Source: Apricaphanius iberus
Lineage: Eukaryota > Chordata > Actinopteri > Cyprinodontiformes > Aphaniidae
Assembly (NCBI GenBank): GCA_028564705.1
Contig: JAPXFQ010000364.1
Coordinates: 1,054,001-1,118,000 of the forward strand
DNA: 64,000 nucleotides
Direction of reading: 5' to 3'
Shown here: positions 44,193 to 57,422 of the stretch, one piece after another
How the letters are laid out: each line of letters opens with the position of its first letter
Position numbering within the stretch: position 1 is the stretch's first letter
The notes under the pieces: model-generated
Database searches by the model: none
Seen by the model: the letters and a program-made list of their open reading frames with translations, nothing else
What the model was told of the DNA's origin: nothing
Program-made: the position numbers and the translations under genes

Positions 44193-45049
44193 TTTCCTGT
44201 ATTTTACATCTCTTTACTATTTTTCCCTATTTTCTCCCATGGGTATTTTGGCAGAGAATACACCAGATACAGTATGTCTAGTTGCAACTTGGTACAACAT
44301 TGCTTTGGCAGGTCATACATTTTTTTATTATATGCAGTTATGGCATATTAATTTTGCAACATGTGTGAAAGTAATTTGTTGTTTTTGAAGATGGCAGCAA
44401 TTAATCTCTCAAATGACCTAGCTAGATTAAATCAGAAGAAAGAGAGGATGCTATGAAAATAAATGCCAGCATTAGGGTAGAAATTACATGATGACCTTAC
44501 TGAACAATGATTTATGGATTCCCCAGTCAAGCAATTACATCAAGTGATACCTTTGAAATTTCAGACCATGGAAATTAAATTTGCTCCTTTGCAAACTGTG
44601 CACTTGTCAAGGACATTTAAAGTGCTACCTACTTTGCAGTCATCCTCTGTAGTCACATTTCTCTTGTAAAACAGTGACAGGAGAGGTGCCAAACATTTAA
44701 CCAAAATAAATAAATAAAATAAAACTGAACACACACACACACGCTGGACAAAATAAATATATAACTTACAATATTTCCGTTTTATTTATTAACCAACTCT
44801 AAACTATGTTTGATTTTGAAATCTGAATGGATTATCTCCGTTACATCAGTCTATAACTCCTTCATGACACATGTCAAGACTCTGCATTCAGCCATGTGAT
44901 ATGTTACTGCTAAAACCAAACCCACAACCTAGCTAAACGATTAAAAAACAGATATCTGTGAAAAGTATCTTTATGAAAAGGAAAAGGTCCAGTCAGTAAA
45001 AAGAAGAAGACCCTACAACTTCCAAGAAAGAGAAAGCTACATTTAGACA
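44193..45049. other. No gene; spacer
   Basis: AT-rich, with a short CA run at about 44730-44745. No element recognised. Confidence 0.45.
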
Positions 45050-46460
45050 ATTCAGATTAGGGTTGGGCGATGTCCACCAAACGATGTTGACAGTAAAACA
45101 TCGTGATGGACGATGACATCGTTGGGGGTGGGGGTGGGGGGGTGGGGGGAAGGTTGATTGGTTACTTTTTTTCCATTTATCTCTCCACACCAGTCTAAAA
45201 AGTACTTAAAATACAGCAAAAAAACAAACAAAAAAAAAACGTTATTTTTTGAAACTGTACTTTAGTTACAGTTTAGTTTCTGTTTATGTGCGCATGGATT
45301 TCGGGCATCGTGCCGGACCTTTTCACAGCTTTAAACTGAAAAACGGACATAATTCCTTTACCTTGTAAAAAACCTGACTAAGTTATACTTAATAAACTCA
45401 CACCAGGTTGTTCTCCTTCCAGGTAAAAGTCTTAATATAATTTCTTCCAATTGAGCATACACCACTACATCAGCTGACAGGTGAACAGCTGATCTCCTTT
45501 GAAGCTCTCATTCCTCATTTCAGACAAAAGTAGCTGGAAAACAAAGGCCAGGCACCGATATCCGCGCAGCCTTGACTCATAGTGCGCATAGTGCAACGCT
45601 TGTGGCCATCTTTGCTCGTTTCTCAAAACAGGTGAAACGGTAATTATCTGCCTCGCTCTGACTGTCTGTCGCCGAAGACTTGTTAGAGCCTTAAAAGTTG
45701 GCCCCGAACCGACCTGAACCAGAGAGAGTTCAAGAGTATATTTGGATTGGCAGCTTATTATAGCGCGAACTGATTAAACCCCACATTTTCCGCTAGAATA
45801 GTACATTTATTTTTCAGCATTTTCTGTGAGTTTATCTGAGAGGAGTGGGTCTTTACCATCATGACATGCTTTGTGCCGGTAACATTTTGACAGGTAGATT
45901 GGGAATAATGCAGTGCTTTAATATAAATTATCGCGTTAAAGGGGCGGACGAGTTCGGGTAAAGATCTTCAGTTCTAGTGCGCGGTAATCGCTCGTGGAGT
46001 TCGACCATTGGGTTTATTCAGTCTTTGCCGTCCTGCCTCGGCTCTTTTTATGTTCAGCTTAACAAGTTTTGCGCAGCTATAACAAAGCAGCTGGTTGCTG
46101 CGCTCCTTGTCCTGAATCATCCAGATCAATTATTTTTTCTTTTTCTTTTTTTTTGGAGCTTCACAGAGGGAAACAAATGCAAAAACAAAACACACCAAAT
46201 CAAAACACTCAAGCCACGCAAAATAAATACAAAAATATATACAAATATTTTCCACTGTGCTACACTCATTAGTTAGTTATACTCTCAATGTTTACATGTC
46301 CATGCAAAGGTTTTAGTTAAACTATAGAAGAGACTAAAGGATTAGTGCGTGTCTGACAGGGTGGGGGGCGTGGCATCACGGTGGTGGCTTTCCATCGTGA
46401 TGTTGGTCAACCATCACGATGGACGATGACATCGTTCATCGGCACAACCCTAATTCAGAT
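45050..46460. mobile_element. hAT non-autonomous element (1395 bp) with perfect 8-bp target duplication
   Basis: Inverted ends: left tagggttgggcgatgtcc (from 45058), right ggcacaaccctA (to 46452). Sub-terminal words of the atcgtgatggacgatgac type occur at both ends. The 8 bp attcagat is identical on both sides (45050-45057, 46453-46460), a clear hAT signature. The interior has a G-rich run (45121-45150) and no transposase. The frames at 45977-46276 have no hAT motif. An undamaged duplication and clean ends suggest a fairly recent insertion. Confidence 0.92.
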
Positions 46461-47292
46461 AATACTTGGAAAGATTCAGATTTATCTCACTGCCGATAAA
46501 GATGCACCAAGACCCTGCTCTTCTTAATATGTGGCTACCAGTTTGCTAATGAGGTAACTGAACCTTTAAAACTGCCTCAGACGTGACCGTCTCATTACAG
46601 AGAAACAACCACTAATTCAGTAATGTGGTGAGTTGTATTTTTCATTAACTTCATATTTATTTATGTGGTAAATCTTGTTTTAAACCCATTTTTAAATGTT
46701 ACTAGGGTGACCAAAGAGCAAGAGGATGTTATGTTGTTGGCATGATGAGAAAGGACATAACGAATAATATCATAGGCACACATTGCCTTTACATCTTTCA
46801 TTATATAAAAATCCACAATTCCATTTGAGTATAGTCTGTCTGTCCATTGTGAAAAACAGGTTGGGGACCACTGATGTAAAGCACATATTCATCTTTCTGT
46901 GTATAGCTTTGACATTTATTTGTGCTGAAATGCAGCTCGCTTTAAACTCTATTTTACTAGGAAATGTGCAAATCAGACCCTATGAAGGGGTTAACCTATT
47001 TCCTGGCCACCATTTCCAATTGAAAGTCTTTCTCATAGTACACTAGTAAATTTAAATGACTCATCTCACCACTAGTAGCTTATTTCAATGCATTTTTTAC
47101 CAAAGTCGATCCTACAAGATTTTCACCATAGCTAAAAAGGTAGTCCAATGTTTGAAAAAAAGTAAAAAAAATCTCAGATAGAGAGATGGAAGTAACTAAA
47201 AATCTGCCTTACTTAAGATTGCCATGGGCAGTGTGATGGAAGGAAGATAATGTGGTTGTGCATATGATCAATTAAGTGCTTTGTGCTTTAAA
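46461..47292. other. No gene; isolated hAT-like end
   Basis: At 46857-46873 the word ggttggggaccactg matches the right end of the CAGTGGTCCCCAA hAT type. No left partner was identified. The rest is unassigned. Confidence 0.4.
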
Positions 47293-47470
47293 GCAGTGGT
47301 CCCCAAGCTTTTTTTCCTTTACAGACCAATTTAATATCATACAAGGTTTTCTCAGATCAGGCCTTTAAAGTGTGGTGGACAAATGCAAAAAAAAAAAAAA
47401 ATAAAAATGACCGGCATAGAAACAGGGTTATTTTTAAATATGCAAGCTGGTTGCAACATATAAAGCACAT
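47293..47470 (+). mobile_element. hAT left-end fragment (CAGTGGTCCCCAA type)
   Basis: cagtggtccccaagcttttt followed by 'acagaccaatttaatatcat' and 'aagtgtggtggacaaatgc' matches a recalled hAT terminus. The right end was not found within several kilobases, so the copy is truncated or broken. Confidence 0.6.
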
Positions 47471-50400
47471 CTGGGGCAAGTTCGCCTGTGAGATAAATCC
47501 ATATTTTCAATATTATTATTTGTATTTTTGCTAATCTTTTTTTTTCTTGGGAGCTGTATGCTCTTCCTCTGTCTCTTCACTGTACATTTTCCGTTTTGCA
47601 AAGATACTTTTCAGAGACATCCGTTCTTTTAATAATTTTGCCAGATTATGGGTTTGTTTTTAGTCGTGACGGATCACAAGATGATTTTTTGGGCGAATCA
47701 CACCTGGGAACAATTAGGCGAAAATAACTGATTTTGCCTGGACACATGAGACTGTAGGAACAACCAAACCAAAAAGACTGACTCCAGACAGCATGACAAA
47801 TTTGTCGGTGTTTTGAGGATGAGTTCACTTTCTTTCAGTCTCTTTCTTAATAATTAGAGACCTTGTTATTATTTTAATTCCTCGTTAAAATAATAAATGG
47901 CTAGGGACCCGCAAAAGCTAAAATCCACTAATACTTCAGTCCCCCTCTAAGAATGTCTATAACTGGCTATTATAATAGTTCAACCTTCAAATTTACCTTT
48001 AAAGGTTGGATATGCAACATGAGCATGATAGCGACATCTAGTTTATCTAGATTGTAGTTAAAACAATAAAAAGACCATTCCTGGTTTTGGGATGCCTGGT
48101 TCAATCCCGATACGTCAAGTGACCAACCTAAACTGTGTCCAATGGGGAATGTATTTTAGAGGAGTTTAACTGACCGCTAACATTAGCAAAGTAAGCAGGT
48201 GAGCCAGCTACCGATCCAGGAGGAAAGCTGCCGTTTCTGCTTGGTTTTGATGCAGTGGAAATGATTTATGTGAGTCCATCTAGTGTTGGCTTCACCTTAA
48301 ACTAGTCTAGTTTCCGTTCTTCTGCGGGCACTCCTCTTCTGAGACAAATAACAATATCTCCAGGCCTCTGAAGCAGCTGTTTGACTTGCTGACTCCACCA
48401 TTCTTCATGTTTTTTGACATACAACATTTTAAATATTAGTACATTTGATTTGTTCCCACTCTCTTATACATGTGTTTTAGAGAAAAAATAGTTGGGTGAA
48501 GACCTTAAACATTACACTTTCAGTACCTTTTTTTCACTTTAGGTCTGTTTCAAAATCATAAAATCAGTGAGAAATCAACCACACTGAACCAACAAATACA
48601 TTTTATTCACTTATTCCATCAAGATCAGTTGATAGATTTAATATACAAAAACTGGTAAAAATTGAAAATCAAGGTACTTTTTTGGATACCATCATGTTTC
48701 TACCTTTTGTTTCAGATGCTCATCTGAGTATGCACTGCAAAATATAATGCATGGGGATGAAAGCAAGGTTACACACCACCCAGCTGTATTGGAGGAGGTG
48801 TGTCAGCCCCACCATATGCCACAGAAAGCTGCAATTACAGATCAGATAAAGACAATGAGCTTTCTGGACTAAGATGGATTTCAATGTTTTGCTGAAATTA
48901 CATCAAAATATTTTCTACATTTAAATTTTAAATGATGACATTTAATTTAAATATGATCTAATTTAAAATTAAAATCTTTATACAGCTTGTATTTTACATG
49001 TGATTGCAAAAAATGACTTGTATTAACAGTTCAAATTAGATGAAGATGGACATACAATAAGATTCAGCTTGTTTACTTAACATCATATTCTATTCAAATG
49101 CAGACGGAAAAAAAAACAACAACCTAAAGCTAAGTTGTAAATCAAACATCTTTAATGGAAAAGTTTTTTAAAACCATGGCTGGCGTTATAATTATGACTA
49201 ATCAGCTCCTATCTTAAAGTTTTATAAATTGGACGATTTCATAGTTCTGCCTATGATCTAAGAATGAAAGCCTATTTTGATCATCTTAGTTAAGCTTTTA
49301 TTTTACTTTCCCCATATTGTTCTGCACTGTTCCTTGAATCCAGCTTCTATAAGCATCCCTCTCTGATTAACAGACAAAACAGACAGAGTATAGCTTATAA
49401 GACTGTTCAAAACAGGTTTGTTGGCAACACTTTGATAACTTAAATGGCAGCAAGAAAGCCTTCGGCTGCAGAAATACCAAATAGCTAGTAAATTTTAAGT
49501 GGCACTCTGTCAAGACCAATCCCTTCGACACTGCACCCAGTCACAGGACATTTGATGAGTTGCTTAGTCTGTTCCCCTCTCAATGTCAAAAATCAGCAGG
49601 CACCCTGACTCCCTGATGGGGTCAGAGACCTCCGCTGCAGTGAGAGGGTGACCACGTTGATTCGAGGACACACTGTCATCACACACGGATATATGGGCTT
49701 ACATTTTCTGGGATACAATTTGAAACACCATGAGTCAGTGACAAGCATATTAAAAATAAAACAAATGTACACAAGATTCTAACATTTAACTAGTAGACAA
49801 GTGGTGTCATTGCTACGAACGCCTGTGGTTATTTTTATCCAACATTTGGATCCTGTGACAAATTGAATAATGCAAATCTGATTTCGCTGACAAAGGGGGG
49901 AGGGGGGTATGAAAGAGACACTGTATAGGGCAAAAACGGTGCCAATGGCCTCATCATTTCCTTTCTTTTAGCCCATCTGTAAATGTAATGCATTTTAATC
50001 CTTTTAATTATGGTTCCTCACTACAATTACCTCATTTAAATTACTTTGCAAACCTCAGAAGGATACATGGCAAGCTGAGAAGATGGGATCCTTCTGTCAG
50101 AGATTTAACCTCAGTTTCTGTTTGAAACACTTAGCTGTCTCCCCCATCTTGTAAATCCGTTGCTATATTAAACTGAAATATTGAAAATACCAAAAGCCTG
50201 ATACTCTACCAATTCTGGAACCCGATCAGTCCTCAAACTCATCTAAATCACTTCTTTCCCAGTCTGACTGCATTCACTGGGCTACAGAGATTACTGCAAG
50301 GAACCCTGCCTGGCAGGCACGGCACACTTAAATAATCTCTGGGTGAAATCCCAGTGTTAATGTGGGGTTTCTGGATCATGGCACTGCAGCATTTTGCGGC

Positions 50401-53004
50401 GCTCAGTGTCACGCTGGTCTAGTCGCAGATGACAGCATGCACCAGCAAGCAAAAGATGTATTGGTAAAAGGGGAAAATATCTTGATCAAAAGTGGGAGAT
50501 GAAGAAGAGTGATGAGAAGAATGGAAGAGAAAAGGAGCAGAGTGAAGAAACAACAAACAACAATATGGCATGAGGCAGCGGAGAAGATGAAAAGACAAGG
50601 CAGGGGAGGCATGGAGGAAAAGAAGAGGGTGAGAGAGAAAGGGCTGTGGAGGCGAGGTAGTCCCCTGAGTGGGACACAAGAAGCTTGCCAAGGTCTAAAT
50701 GACATTACTCTGCATGTTATATACCTCATGGCCTTGGGTGGGTGTCTCATGTGCCAGGAGATGCATAAAAATCCTGACTGCTATTCTTACCCTTCTCCAG
50801 AGCTGACCCATAAACACACTCATCTAACACTTGAAGTGTGGCATCAAACCAAGGATGCTTAACACAGAAAATGAAGTAATTACTTGATGTTTCAATTGCA
50901 GCGCATTAATTGCTTTAGTCCACAGGATAACCAAGAAAGTGAGAAGATAACATATGCCAGTGAAGACGACAGCATAATGACAGGATTAGTGTAGGTCTTA
51001 AAGACTTCATCTTTCATAGATACACATGGAAAGGGAGGGGGAGAGAAGTTGAGAGACAAGGAAGACAGTGAGAAATCTCTTTGAAGAAATGCTCTTCTTT
51101 AAAAGCAAACTGCTGGTAAATACAGTAACTGTAAATAAAAAAGCACTTTTTTTCAGGTGCTAAAACCTGTCAATTATTATAATGATAAAGAATAGCCCAC
51201 AAATCCCTATCAAGCTCTCTTTTCTGCAATTCACTGATTCTCAAATGTTGCTGCTATCTCAATCACTGCTTCATCACCAGTCGTCTGAATGTCGAATGAA
51301 TTGTGCTATAAACATGGTCACATGCAGAAGTCTAAACACTGAATAGAAAAAGGAACATACAGTAATTCTCTACATTAATTCAATTAAAATGTGAAAATTA
51401 TGTCATTCAGATGCCCTGATTAGTGTTACCTGAAAGGAGGCTACTTCAAGAAGCGAATTCTGTAAGAAAAGGCAACAAAAAAGAAAAGATGAAGAAGATG
51501 AAGCTGTAATTTAGAACTATAAAAACACACCCTTTTTCTGCCAAACTCTTAATTGTCGAGTATAAGTTATATCTTTTTTACTTTTAATTACCGTGGCCTA
51601 CTGATTTAACTGAAGATTGCTTTCCATACAGATAAAAATATTCACATGCAGGGCGCTCTGACCAGTTTGAAGAAGGGTAATTAAGAAAAGCATAACATCA
51701 ACAACATAAGGTTGTGTCAAGGCCTTTGACACTTCTAATTGTATTTATCTAAAGGCTTGACTTCTCAGTCCCAGGAAAATTCATTAGACGGTGTAGCAGC
51801 ATGAATATCTAACACCAAACGTCAAGAGTTTTTAAACACAAGGCTTTGTGTTGTTGCAAGAGGTAGACAGGCTGGCATTGGCTGTTGTGTGTGGGGAGGC
51901 AGTTGGACGAGAGGAACAATCTGTACCAGTTAATTAGCACACACAAGGGGGCATCAGGACAGCTCTCTCTAAATCCTCTCCTTCATCTCATGCCCGTCCA
52001 CAACAAGGGTTGCTAGATTAACCTGACAGTATTATCACCTCAGCCACTAGGGCTGTCAATACATAATAGAGCTGGGAAGTCACAGCCAGAGATAGAAATT
52101 ACAAATCTAAAGCAGGTTTATTTGCCGTAAATGACAGCAGGGAAGTTTCACGTCATGTAGGTTTCACTTCATGAAATTATCATGGCATATGCAAAATAGC
52201 AGTTTACAGGAATATGTTCAAAATTATTAGTCATCTAACTAAACCTAAATTGTATTGTTGCTGCATTTTTAACATGTTCACAAATGTTTGTATTTCTTTT
52301 TTTTTTTATTGTTAAAAAGTTCCTTGGTTAATTAACTTGAAGGAAGAATATTTTTGTTTGTTTTTCAAACAAAATATATTCTTAAATCTGTGTTATCTTA
52401 GTTTTGTATACCATTGTTTAAAAGAAGCATGTAGAAGCAAGTGACAAAAAATCTATAACATTACAGGTAAATTGCAATGATTACCTTGAGTTGTCTGGCT
52501 TAAGTGAGGGAGGAGGTCCAATGGTTCAGTTACATAGTACATATTTTTAGGTACGCAGTAGCTGCACCTGATCTAGATTGTATAAAGTTCCTGAAATATA
52601 AACCATAGCAACAATTAGCCAAGATAAGAATATCTTCCAAATAAGAAAATGTTTGTTCACTTATAAATAATAAAAGATGCATTTATTGTTTAAAATTGTC
52701 CACCAATTATTACCAGGAAAGGCTTTGAGTGTTTTGAACTTCGATTGTCTGGACATTCACATCTTTAGTGGGCTAAATTTGTCCATTTGCATGCATGTAA
52801 CTTCTCCATAACTTTGGCAGGATGACAAATATATCTTTGTAGTGATTACCTTGCTACCTTCCAATTAAAAGATTTTCTACATTATCCCTGTGAGGGGAAA
52901 AAATAACTTTAACTGTTTGTGTATTCCATGAGAATAACGCTAAACTGAACTTGATAACATTACCACAAATATGTGAGAGCAATAAGAATTATATGGGTTG
53001 CTCT
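47471..53004. other. No gene in 5.5 kb; putative pcdh9 intron
   Basis: No exon, element end or long repeat recognised. A purine-rich stretch (about 50495-50645) creates overlapping artefact frames on both strands. A hAT-like word tagggctgtcaa at 52047 stands alone. Confidence 0.45.
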
Positions 53005-53773
53005 TTAAAGCTGCATTCCGTTTTCTTTTTTAAACCAACGTACGAAGGCCCCTTCCCCCACAACTTCCTGGGGGCTTTCCGCTCCTTCTACCCCCTCCGC
53101 CCCAAACAATTGGGCATGCGCATCTCCTGTGATTTCACAGCATGTCATTGTGTATTTTATCAATAAAATATTAGACTGATTCGCTTTACTGAATATTAGA
53201 CTGTCTTAACTATTCAGCAGAAATTTGTCCAAAAGTGCGTCAGTCTGAAGCCTTTTAAGATTTGATGGTGGCCTATGTCCATGTTGAAAAGCATCTGTGA
53301 TTTAAATCGAGGGGGGACACATATCGACATATAACCCTACTTGGTTCTCTAAGGTTTTTTTTGTCTCCGTATTTCCTGTCTTTGTTTTTTTTCTGAAGTT
53401 GATGTAGCCCTGGAATGGCTAAGTATTTAACAGAAGTTTGCTGTGACTTCTCCATTACCGCACTCTGCCATTATGGTGACTGTAAACAGGAAGACATGGA
53501 GCGGCCTGTCTGCGCGAACTCATCTCCACAGGTCTGTGTGATGTGCATGCATGTTGATCGACAGGCGACACAGTAGGAACTTCAATTCTATTGGATAAAA
53601 AAATTCGGCGCTCAGTCTGAATTGCATAGGGGTCTATGGGAGGAAGGAGAGACTTAAGATAAATAACAGATGTTGTGGAGCACTAGCCTTTTATCATAGT
53701 ACTGAACGCCACATAATTTTAAAGATATATAAAACTGTAATACATAACTAAATTCTCAAGAATGCAGCTTTAA
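53005..53773. mobile_element. TTAA-target DNA transposon (761 bp, non-autonomous)
   Basis: Inverted ends agctgcattc (from 53009) and gaatgcagct (to 53769) are perfect for 10 bp. TTAA is present on both sides (53005-53008, 53770-53773). The middle contains a C-rich segment (53050-53110) but no transposase. The superfamily is Kolobok- or piggyBac-like by the target alone. Confidence 0.75.
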
Positions 53774-54943
53774 TGGCCTAAAAAGTATATTACTATAAAT
53801 CCTAAACAGGTACAGTCAGTATAGGTTTCAAGTGATTTCTTTCCAGGATATTTGTAGCTCTCCTCTCTAACTCCTTTGCTCAAAGTACTTTTTCTTAAAT
53901 GCATATATCACAATGCTGAGAAATGACTTGACTTTTTTCAATAAAAGATAAAGACCATCTTATTACCTTCCCATTAAGGACATAACATTTTGTTAAATGG
54001 ACTGCTATTTAAAACAGTCCTTTGAGCTCTGAGCCAGATTCGATGAATCTCTGCTGCACTTTAATCAACTCAGGCTCTGCTGGTTCTACAGCACCTTTTC
54101 ATGATTAAGACGAATAAAAATTCATAGTATATGATTATTCCAAGTTCCATTCAGACTAGAGTAGAAGTCCCCAAAGGGTAATTTTACATATATCTACATC
54201 TACAGTATGAAATATCAATATAATTTACTTTTTTGTAGGTTGAAGAAATGACACAGGTAAGTGTTTCTCTCTCACACGCACAAAGCAGCAAAATAAGACA
54301 GATGGAATACTGGCCATAGCAACAAAGGTAAAAAAGGAGACTCAAATTTTAGCATACAAAGCAACTTAAGACTAAATTCCCTGTATGTCCACACTCTTCA
54401 AATATATTTATGGTAATATCAGTTTGTCGCCAACCAGACCTCATTAGTTTGAATTACCAAACTAATTTGTGAAAGTGTTAAAATGTGGAAAGGAAAATCT
54501 TCTTGAATATAGCATTAGGGGTCAAGTTAAAATACTGTAGATGATATTTGGACCTTAATTCTCTGCCAAAGGCTATCAGCCCAGATCATGAAGACTGGGC
54601 TTTTGGCAGAAAAGGTTATGAAAGTTGAAGACGTTGTGCAAACAGCAAAAGTGATTCTCAAACAGCTTCATCAGCTGTACTCTACCAGATAGCTCTTGTA
54701 CCCAAGGGAAAGGTCACAGTGGCCCATTTTTAAGAGCCTTAGCTCCAAATGAGTCATATCAAGGCCCATCATAACCGATCATGTGAATCTCCAGGCAGAA
54801 ACTGGCAGTTGTCAACATTAGTGAGAGCCAGTCCTTAACTCAATTTCAGTGCATGTGCTATGCCTGCTTTTAGCCTGAATCAACAAACTGTCTTTATGTG
54901 CCAGCTTTAGGGGATATGTTTAAATGATATGGCTAGAGAAAAA
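53774..54943. other. No gene; putative intron
   Basis: AT-rich, nothing recognised. Confidence 0.45.
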
Positions 54944-55226
54944 AGCACCCTGCAAAATTATTGATATCTCTTAAACTCTTTTCAGAGTTTTGACTACATC
55001 TGTATTGTATTGGGATTTTACCTTATAGACCAACAAAAAGCAGCACTTATTAGGTGGAGAGAAAATGAGAACCTTCTAAAATTATTTTTACAATTTAAAA
55101 AAATTTAAAAGCCTGGTCTTCATTTGCCACTTCTACTCTAGTACCCCTAAATAAAACCCAGAAAGCAATTGTCTGCAACAGTTATATAATTAGGAAGTAG
55201 AGTCCTATGTGTATATCAAACTAAGT

Positions 55227-56990
55227 GTAAATAGTAGGGGTGTAAGGTTCCACAAAAAGGGTTAGTTTGGTATGTACTGTGGAGATTTCACAGTTTGTTT
55301 CAGTTTTGGTACTGTCAAGGACCAAAGTGACTGTTTTTATTGATGGCCAAAACATAGCTAATCGAAGCTAACATTATTTTTCTCGGTGCTGCAAGCTTTA
55401 ATGTTTCTTTAAAAACGTACAAATCACTCAGCTTATAATCTCTGATACCATTTTTCAACAAACTAAGTAATTAGCAGATGTTAGACAACAAGACTTAGAA
55501 TGTACAGGTCCTCTCTGTCTAGAACTGAGTCTCAGATTGATCCGTGATCGTGTTTCCTGCCTGCTACAGTGCTGGTGGCAGACACTGACAGCAGTACAAT
55601 GAAGCTATATGTACCTGATCTTTGCTTCAGTATCCAGTGTTTCCCACCCATGGGCGTGGTGCGCCACAGATTCAACACTGACCCAAAAAAAAAACAAAAA
55701 CAAAAAAACAAACAATTCAACTCTGACCCTCAGATATTGTGTTTTGTTTTTTTAAATGCTGTTTAAAACACGCAGCGCATTCATTTAGCTGTATTTCTCT
55801 GCTCTCTCTTCGTCTCTCTGTTGATCACGCCTCTCTCTCTCTTACACACACACACACATACACACACAAATTTGCAGTTTTGAATCCAAAAAAGGTCAAC
55901 TACATGATTCGTATATGTCTGATGAGGAAAAAAATCAGCTGTAATTAGTGACGCACAACGCAGCAGCCAGCTGCAAGTTTTCCCAAGTCTTAATGTGACT
56001 GAAAGAAGCTATAGTTTCTAAAAAACTCATCGTCGTAACTATTCCTAAATGTTCAGTGCTGTTGGGCAGGGGCGTCTCCACTAAAAGGAGGCAGGGTAGG
56101 TCCGGGACTGTAGCACCACAATAAAAGCCAATATGTTCTTCTAGTGGAGAGCCAATCTGCGCTGGTCACATTTTGGAGTTTTCAACTGTTAAAAGGACAA
56201 TTAAAGTCATTTTATTTTGCTAAGGTTTATGTGACAATGTAGTCTCAAACTGCTTGCTTTTCAAACAATTTAAGTGTATGGTGAAAAATAAAAATGAAAT
56301 CACAAAAACATTGCAACTTTCACAAAAGCTTTTTTTACAAAATAGTGGATGGACGGTCTAGTTTGTAACTTATGTTATTGCTGTGGAGTGTTATTTTGTA
56401 AAATTAATAAATAAATACTGTAAAATTCAAGTATTTAATTTTTCTTTTTCAACCACCCGACCCTTTTTAATGTCTCCCTAATTCTGAGGTCTCAAGGTTG
56501 GCAAGTATGCTTTTAGCACACAATCACAGATTAAAAAGTGCTATAAAATATTTGGTACTCTGAATACAATAGTTTTATATTGTTGATGTTACTGTACAGG
56601 TCCCGACCCTTAGCAAACAAGCGCTTGTGCCTTCTTTAGAAAGTTAACTTTAGTCGCAAGTTTGTGGTAAAACCTAACCCCCTGGCCGACCGCCACACAT
56701 TGCTTTCAAATCTGTAGGAAACACTGAGTATCCCATGTTACACTAGGTCATACCGGCTGCAAGAATACCACAAAGCGGTGCACTCACTATTTAACCATGA
56801 CAATGTGCTATTCTGTAACACCAGGAAGCTGACGTCTAATAGCAGGCATTTCAACTTCAGCTCTCAATTAAGAGTCACTGGCCATAACATCTGCAAGCAA
56901 AAGGTTGGGCTGCGCTGTTTGATTACAGATTTGAATCTTTGCCCGAAATTTGAATACAAAGAGGTATACCGCCACGTCCCGAATAAATAG
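55227..56990. mobile_element. hAT-like element A (55235-56982) inside the Tc1 copy
   Basis: Left end taggggtgtaaggttcca. The right end reverse complement tcgggacgtggcggtata is related but decayed, mostly at CpG-type changes. The 8 bp gtaaatag (55227-55234) and ataaatag (56983-56990) match at 7 of 8. On either side the Tc1 sequence joins without loss. It contains another element (55636-56725). Confidence 0.75.
55628..56733. mobile_element. hAT-like element B (55636-56725) nested inside element A
   Basis: Ends agtgtttccc and, reverse complemented, agtgtttcctac. The flanks cagtatcc (55628-55635) and gagtatcc (56726-56733) agree at 7 of 8. It is non-coding. It holds a small inverted repeat (ggcgtctccactaaaag near 56071 versus ctagtggagagcc near 56140) and a CA run (55844-55870). 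Confidence 0.72.
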
Positions 56991-57422
56991 AACTGTTCTT
57001 TAAGGGGGCTGGTTAGAGAACATTAGGACCATGAAGACCAAGGAACAAAGCAAACATGTCAAAGATAAAACTGTGGAGAAATTTAAAGCAGGTTTAGGTT
57101 AAAAATCTATCAAGACATTGCTGTCTATCTAATCCGACAGGTTGGACAATGAAAAATAAAGTCAGTGAACCATCTAGTAGGCCCAAGTAACTCTAGAAGA
57201 GCTGCACAGGTGGGCAGCTCAGGTGGGAGAATGTTTATAAAGGACACAGAAGAGGTGATACATCAAGCATGTGGAAGAAGGTTAATCCAGTCAGACCAGA
57301 ATCAAAAATTTAGGCCAACATGAGAAAATGTGTGTTGGAAAAAAAATGCACATCACCATGATCGAATCATCACTCTGAATCATGGTGGTGGCGTCACCAT
57401 GCTGTTGAGATACTGATTTTCT

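Noticed and set aside
50409..50750. Overlapping 113-, 90- and 63-codon minus-strand ORFs
   Set aside because: They overlap a GA-rich stretch that removes stops in several frames at once. No motif or splice context.
52047..52058. tagggctgtcaa as a hAT terminus
   Set aside because: No inverted partner or duplication was found nearby; a short word alone is not enough.
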